Source: [Pseudopropionibacterium] massiliense
Lineage (GTDB): Bacteria > Actinomycetota > Actinomycetes > Propionibacteriales > Propionibacteriaceae
Direction: 5' to 3'
Assembly: GCF_900607225.1 (NCBI RefSeq)
Contig: NZ_LR027842.1
Coordinates: 595,636 to 645,986, forward strand
DNA: 50,351 nucleotides
Shown here: piece after piece, positions 46,270 to 50,351 of the stretch
Layout: every line of letters begins with the position of its first letter
Numbering within the stretch: position 1 is the stretch's first letter
The notes under the pieces: generated by a model
Database searches by the model: none
What the model was told of the DNA's origin: nothing
The model's input: the letters and a program-made list of their open reading frames with translations, nothing else
Position numbers and translations under genes: made by a program

Positions 46270-47169
46270 ATGGCCGGAGGCCTGGCCGCGCTGCTGGACG
46301 ACGTGGCGATGATCGCGAAACTGACCAGCGCAACCAGCACCAAGGCAATGGCGGTCGTGATCGACGACGCCGCCGTCACCCCCCGCTACGTCACAGGCCT
46401 GAGCCCGGCCCGGGAGCTGCCGATCATCTGGCGGATCGCAAAAGGATCGCTGCGGAACAAGGCGATCATCCTGGTGGTGGCGCTGGCCCTGAGCCAGTTC
46501 ATTCCCTGGATCCTGACCCCGATCCTGATGCTCGGCGGCACCTATCTGTGTTTCGAGGGCGCCGAGAAGGTCTGGGAGGCCGTCTCCGGGCACCACAGCG
46601 AGGAAGAACCGGCCGCGGATCGCGGCGAGAAGGACGAGAACACCCTGGTGCGCGGGGCCGTCACCACCGACTTCATCCTGTCCGCGGAGATCATGGTGAT
46701 CTCCCTGAACTCCCTCGCCGAGGAGGGTTTCTGGCGCCGCGCGATCACGTTGGCGCTGGTCGGGGTCCTGATCACGGCGCTGGTCTACGGTGTGGTGGCG
46801 CTGATCGTGAAGATGGACGATGTCGGCCTGAAACTGAAGGAGGGCGAGGGGGCGGGTCGTGCGCTCGGCGGCCTCCTGGTGGCCGCCATGCCGAAGCTGC
46901 TGGCCGCACTGTCCGTGATCGGGATCGCCGCCATGCTGTGGGTAGGTGGGCACATCCTCCTCGACGGTGCCGCCAAGCTCGGCTGGGGTGCGCCCCTGGG
47001 GCTGGTTCACGGCCTGGCCCACGCCACCGTGTCGGTTCCGGTGGCCGGCGAGACGCTGGAATGGGTGGTGGAGACCGCCTGCTCCGCGGTGCTCGGCCTC
47101 GCGGTCGGAGCGGTGGTCGTCGCGGTTGTTCACCTGATCCCGAAGCGGGCCGCCGAACCCGCCCGGTAG
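46270..47169 (+). CDS. DUF808 (YedI) family membrane protein
   Basis: 299 aa from the ATG at 46270 (GGAGG 7-8 nt upstream). Begins MAGGLAALLDDVAMIAKLT as in the YedI family, with the conserved KAMAVVIDDAAVTPRYVTG and ELPIIWRIAKGSLRNK. Helices follow at KAIILVVALALSQFIPWILTPILMLGG, EIMVISLNSLAEEGFW, AITLALVGVLITALVYGVVALI, KLLAALSVIGIAAMLWVGG and a last one near the C-terminus. Function of the family is unknown. Divergent from xth. Confidence 0.9.
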   Translation: MAGGLAALLDDVAMIAKLTSATSTKAMAVVIDDAAVTPRYVTGLSPARELPIIWRIAKGSLRNKAIILVVALALSQFIPWILTPILMLGGTYLCFEGAEKVWEAVSGHHSEEEPAADRGEKDENTLVRGAVTTDFILSAEIMVISLNSLAEEGFWRRAITLALVGVLITALVYGVVALIVKMDDVGLKLKEGEGAGRALGGLLVAAMPKLLAALSVIGIAAMLWVGGHILLDGAAKLGWGAPLGLVHGLAHATVSVPVAGETLEWVVETACSAVLGLAVGAVVVAVVHLIPKRAAEPAR

Positions 47170-47172
47170 GCT
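47167..47172 (+). promoter_or_regulatory. Leaderless -10 box of methyltransferase 1
   Basis: TAGGCT, then 6 nt, then ATG at 47179. The hexamer overlaps the TAG stop of the DUF808 gene. The same TAGGCT-N6-ATG arrangement precedes methyltransferase 2. Confidence 0.5.
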
Positions 47173-47178
47173 CAGGCC

Positions 47179-47799
47179 ATGGGCGAAGATTTTGACGAAC
47201 GGGCCGCCACCTGGGACGACGACCTGGAGCGGATGGCCAGGGTCCGCAGGGTCGCTGCCGTGGTGCGTTCGGTGGTGCCCCTCGACGGGCATCCGGTGAC
47301 CGTCGAGCTGGGCTCCGGGACGGGTATGCTGGCCCGCTGCCTGCACGACGTGCTCGGGCCCACCACCCTGCTGGACGCTTCCCCGGCGATGGTCGAGGTC
47401 GCGTCGAAGGCCTTGGCATCCGAGGGGCTGGGGGACTGGAGCGCCGCTGTGGCCGACCTGTCCGAGGGAATCCCGGGCGGACCCTACGAGCTGGCGCTGG
47501 CGCAGATGTTCCTCCACCACGTCGACGACGTGCCGGCTCTGCTGAGGGCGCTGCGCCGGGCGATGACCCCCGGAGGGGTGGTGGTGATCGCCGACCTCGA
47601 CCACGACGCCGCGAAGCGCTCCCACGCCACGGCCGTCGATTTCCACGGCCACCACGGTTTCTGCCGCGGCGAGCTGCGTGGCCGGTTGGAGGAGGCGGGA
47701 TACCGCGACGCCTGCTTCCACGACGCAGGGGTGGTCGGCAAGGAGGTCGACGGCGAACGCCAGGACTTCCCCATGTTCCTGGCCTTCGCGAGGGCCTGA
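47179..47799 (+). CDS. Class I SAM-dependent methyltransferase (copy 1)
   Basis: 206 aa. SAM-binding motif VTVELGSGTGMLARCL (residues about 40-55), acidic LLDASPAM after strand 2, ADLSEGIPGGPYELALAQMFLHHVDD (motif IV region) and MTPGGVVVIADLDHD (motif post IV). Substrate unknown; the FHGHHGF segment is shared with its paralogue. Starts 9 nt after the DUF808 stop and has no SD, but a -10 box 6 nt before the ATG. Confidence 0.88.
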   Translation: MGEDFDERAATWDDDLERMARVRRVAAVVRSVVPLDGHPVTVELGSGTGMLARCLHDVLGPTTLLDASPAMVEVASKALASEGLGDWSAAVADLSEGIPGGPYELALAQMFLHHVDDVPALLRALRRAMTPGGVVVIADLDHDAAKRSHATAVDFHGHHGFCRGELRGRLEEAGYRDACFHDAGVVGKEVDGERQDFPMFLAFARA

Positions 47800-47838
47800 A
47801 GGGCCGGAAGACCGGGGCGCGACTTTCGCAACAGGGCA

Positions 47839-47844
47839 TAGGCT
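47839..47844 (+). promoter_or_regulatory. Leaderless -10 box of methyltransferase 2
   Basis: TAGGCT, 6 nt, ATG at 47851, identical in layout to the box before copy 1, so promoter and gene were probably duplicated together. Confidence 0.5.
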
Positions 47845-47850
47845 CGGGGC

Positions 47851-48474
47851 ATGGTTGAGAACTTCGACTCGCGGGCCGCGTCCTGGGACGACGACCCGGC
47901 GCGCCTGGCCCGGGCCCGTCAGGTGGCGGAAACGATCAGGACGAACCTGCCCCTGACCGGGCGGCCGGTCACCGTGGAGCTCGGTGCCGGGACGGGGTTG
48001 CTGTCGCGCTGCCTGGCCGACGTGCTCGGACCCACCACCCTGCTGGACGCCTCGCCGGCGATGGTCGAGGCCGCCTCGAAGGCCCTGGCGGCAGCCGGTT
48101 TGAAGGACTGGAACACCGCTGTGGCCGATCTGTCCGAGGGGATCCCGGGCGGACCCTACGAGCTGGTGCTGGCGCAGCTGTTCTTCCACCACGTCGACGA
48201 CGTTCCGGCCCTGCTGAGGACGCTGCGCCGCTTCGTGGTTCCCGGGGGTGTGGTGGCGATCGCCGACCTCGACCACGACGCGGACGGCCTCTACCACTCG
48301 ACATCCGTCGATTTCCACGGCCACCACGGCTTCCGGTGTGACGAGCTGCGCGGCTGGCTGGAGGATGCGGGATACCGCGACATCAGCTTCCACGACGCCG
48401 GGGTGGCCAACAAGAAGGTGGCCGGCGGCCAGCGCCTGGACTTCCCGTTGTTCCTGGCGATCGCGAGGCCCTGA
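47851..48474 (+). CDS. Class I SAM-dependent methyltransferase (copy 2)
   Basis: 207 aa tandem paralogue of the preceding gene, collinear along its whole length except one residue. Long identical stretches include VLGPTTLLDASPAMVE and ADLSEGIPGGPYEL; by eye about 70% of positions agree. SAM motif VTVELGAGTGLLSRCL. Differences gather near residues 150-165 and 185-195 (HDADGLYHSTSVDFH against HDAAKRSHATAVDFH), likely the substrate side. The substrate is unknown. Confidence 0.88.
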   Translation: MVENFDSRAASWDDDPARLARARQVAETIRTNLPLTGRPVTVELGAGTGLLSRCLADVLGPTTLLDASPAMVEAASKALAAAGLKDWNTAVADLSEGIPGGPYELVLAQLFFHHVDDVPALLRTLRRFVVPGGVVAIADLDHDADGLYHSTSVDFHGHHGFRCDELRGWLEDAGYRDISFHDAGVANKKVAGGQRLDFPLFLAIARP

Positions 48475-48594
48475 GCCCGGCAGGAGCCGCGAGCGCCAGT
48501 GGCGCGGGAACCCGGTTGAGCGCGTGGAGCACCTGCGGGGCGGACGGGAACGCGGTGGGGGAGACAGGTCATCCACTCGTGGGAGGATGCCTGC

Positions 48595-49815
48595 ATGACC
48601 GATTCCCTGAGTGCCGCCCAGGCGAGGCGCGTCTCACTGGCGGCCCAGGGGTTCACGGGCCGCAGACCGGCCTCCGCGCCGTCGCGGGCGGGCATCGAGA
48701 GGGTGGTGCGCGGGCTGCGGGTGCTGCAACTGGACTCGGTGAACGTCTTCGAACGCAGCCACTACTTGCCGGTGTTCTCCCGGTGTGGCCTCTACGACAG
48801 GACCCGGCTCGACGCCCTGACCGGGGATCCTCCCGTCCTGACGGAGTGCTGGGCCCACGAGGCTGCCCTGGTGCCGGTCGAGGATCACCCGTTGTTCGAG
48901 TTCCGCCGGGCCCGGATGCGCGCCCGCCACGGTGATCGCGAGATCTACCGCGACAATCCGCGGCTGCGGGCCTGGCTCCTGGCCCAGATCGCGGAACGCG
49001 GGCCGCTGCGGGCCAGCGACATCGACCACGAGCACAACCGTCGCACCGGGCCGTGGTGGGGGCTGTCGAGGGTGAAACGGCTGCTGGAGTACCAGTTCCT
49101 CTTCGGGGAGCTGGCGACGGCGGGCCGGGTCGGGTTCGAACGCCGCTACGCCCTGCCGGAACAGGTGCTGCCCGGGCATCTGATCGGGACCGGGATGCCC
49201 GAGGACGAGGCGCGGATGGAGCTGGTGCGGCGCGCAGCGGTCGCGCTCGGGGTGGCGACCCTCGACGACCTGGCCGACTACTTCCGGCTGCGCCCCGCCG
49301 AGACCAGACCGGCCGTCGCGGAACTCCAGGCGGCGGGGGAGCTGCTGCCGGTGGTGGTCGAGGGCTGGAACTCGCGTGGCGGCGCGCCGGTTTCCGCCTG
49401 GCTGCACCGGGACGCGGCGGTGCCCTCCCGGGTGCACCGGGACGCGCTGCTGACCCCCTTCGACCCGGTGGTGTGGCACCGGCCCCGCGCGGAACGGATC
49501 CACGGTTTCCACTACCGGATCGAAATCTACACCCCCGCCCGCGAACGCCGGTTCGGCTACTACTCGCTGCCGGTGCTGCTGGGGGATCGCCTCGCGGCCC
49601 GCGTCGACCTCAAGAACGACCGCAGGAACGGGGTGCTGCGCGTCCAGTCGGCGTGGTCGGAGACCCACGCCCCGCGCGATGCCGCGCCCCGGATCGCGGA
49701 ACTGCTGAGGACGGCCGCGGCCTGGCAGGGCCTGGACGCCTTCGCCGTCCAGGACTGGGGCGACCTGGCGTCGTCGCTGGCGGCCGAGCTGGCGACCCCG
49801 CTGGTTCAGCGGTAG
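48595..49815 (+). CDS. Winged-helix DNA glycosylase of the AlkX/YcaQ family
   Basis: 406 aa, HTH_42-type protein. Start: ATG at 48595 with GGGAGGA 7 nt upstream. Q45-L46-D47 in [23 protein letters not shown] matches the QxD catalytic motif of AlkX (YcaQ), as opposed to QxQ of AlkZ; these enzymes unhook DNA interstrand crosslinks and remove bulky alkylated bases. Also seen: [45 protein letters not shown] (winged helix), [35 protein letters not shown] and [23 protein letters not shown]. The last 10 nt overlap the convergent yajQ gene. Confidence 0.88.
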   Translation: MTDSLSAAQARRVSLAAQGFTGRRPASAPSRAGIERVVRGLRVLQLDSVNVFERSHYLPVFSRCGLYDRTRLDALTGDPPVLTECWAHEAALVPVEDHPLFEFRRARMRARHGDREIYRDNPRLRAWLLAQIAERGPLRASDIDHEHNRRTGPWWGLSRVKRLLEYQFLFGELATAGRVGFERRYALPEQVLPGHLIGTGMPEDEARMELVRRAAVALGVATLDDLADYFRLRPAETRPAVAELQAAGELLPVVVEGWNSRGGAPVSAWLHRDAAVPSRVHRDALLTPFDPVVWHRPRAERIHGFHYRIEIYTPARERRFGYYSLPVLLGDRLAARVDLKNDRRNGVLRVQSAWSETHAPRDAAPRIAELLRTAAAWQGLDAFAVQDWGDLASSLAAELATPLVQR

Positions 49816-50297
49816 TTCACGAACTGGACGGCGAAGTCGTAGTCGGCCTCCTTGATGAGGCGCTGGACCTCCTGGAGGTGGTCGCGTGACTTCGAGCTGA
49901 CCCGCAGTTCGTCGCCCTGGATCTGCACCTTCACGCCCTTGGGGCCCTCGTCGCGCACCAGCTTGGAGATCTTCTTCGCGTCCTCCTGCTTGATGCCCTG
50001 CTTGGTGGTGCAGGTGATCTTCCACTTCTTCCCGGAGATGCGGGGTTCACCGGCGTCGAGGGCCTTCAACGACACCCCGCGCTTGATCAGCTTCGACTGG
50101 AACACGTCCAGCACCGCCTTCGCGCGCTCCTCCCCGCTCGACTCGATCTCGATGGCCTCCCCGGACCAGCGGATGGAGGAGTCGGTGTTCTTGAAGTCGA
50201 AGCGCTGCGACACCTCCTTGGCGGCCTGGTTCAGCGCGTTGTCCACCTCTTGGCGATCAACCTTGCTGACGACGTCGAAAGAGCTGTCCGCTGCCAT
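49806..50297 (-). CDS. yajQ: YajQ family nucleotide-binding protein
   Basis: 163 aa, start ATG at 50297 with GAGGAGGAA just upstream. Begins [23 protein letters not shown], has the conserved [30 protein letters not shown] and ends [12 protein letters not shown]. Two ferredoxin-like folds. YajQ proteins bind cyclic di-GMP in Xanthomonas and other nucleotides elsewhere; ligand in actinobacteria not established. Confidence 0.95.
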   Translation of the reverse strand: MAADSSFDVVSKVDRQEVDNALNQAAKEVSQRFDFKNTDSSIRWSGEAIEIESSGEERAKAVLDVFQSKLIKRGVSLKALDAGEPRISGKKWKITCTTKQGIKQEDAKKISKLVRDEGPKGVKVQIQGDELRVSSKSRDHLQEVQRLIKEADYDFAVQFVNYR

Positions 50298-50351
50298 GGG
50301 TTCCTCCTCGGATCGTGGGCCACCCATTGTGCCAGCCCCACCCGGTCCTTC

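Overview
The window is high-GC DNA from an actinobacterium. Gene content fits a member of the Propionibacteriaceae (Arachnia/Propionibacterium-like); this is inference, because no rRNA or other taxonomic marker lies here. Supporting points are a complete actinobacterial-type nuoA-N operon preceded by a geranylgeranyl-reductase-like gene, menaquinone genes, the DUF6297 ABC pair, an MptB mannosyltransferase, korAB, and many GTG/TTG starts. Several genes also appear leaderless, with a TAnnnT -10 box 6-8 nt before the start codon.

Layout. 1-2.0 kb: end of pntA, then pntB (proton-translocating transhydrogenase) and a C-terminal scrap of an SGNH/acyltransferase gene. 2.0-5.1 kb (minus strand): TM0106-type RecB/RNase H-like nuclease, menG, and a Mak-N-cap-like protein. 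5.2-8.4 kb (plus): ABC ATPase, DUF6297 permease, DUF2470-like protein, strong terminator. 8.4-10.4 kb (minus): twin-DUF1540 protein, isochorismate synthase, and between them a promoter plus hairpins that suggest an unannotated RNA on the plus strand. 10.6-28.3 kb (plus): one long operon, GGR-nuoABCDEFGHIJKLMN-polyprenyl diphosphate synthase, mostly with 1-4 nt overlaps. 28.3-31.7 kb (minus): two SDR-fold proteins flanking an NhaA antiporter.

31.7-40.6 kb is an accessory, partly decayed region. It has two tandem adhesins whose C-termini stop immediately after LPRTGA, the second broken by a frameshift/deletion, then long gaps with orphan terminators, a doubtful two-TM protein and a proline-rich one-TM protein. 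40.6-43.5 kb (minus): korB-korA. 43.6-50.3 kb: small leaderless ORF plus mptB-like gene, exodeoxyribonuclease III, DUF808 protein, two tandem paralogous methyltransferases, an AlkX/YcaQ-like glycosylase and YajQ.

Functionally, the left and central parts build and use the menaquinone respiratory chain: chorismate to isochorismate (menF), prenyl tail synthesis (3' end of the nuo operon), ring methylation (menG), probable tail saturation (GGR), and quinone reduction by complex I. Transhydrogenase and 2-oxoacid:ferredoxin oxidoreductase handle NADPH and low-potential electrons.

The most unusual content is the SDR-NhaA-SDR cluster, in which all three proteins have lost signature residues (SDR Lys; SDR Tyr and Lys; the CxxC of the thioredoxin-like tail of NhaA) while the antiporter residues are intact. 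Next are the adhesins with terminal LPRTGA and no membrane anchor, and the candidate RNA at about 8.86-9.05 kb.
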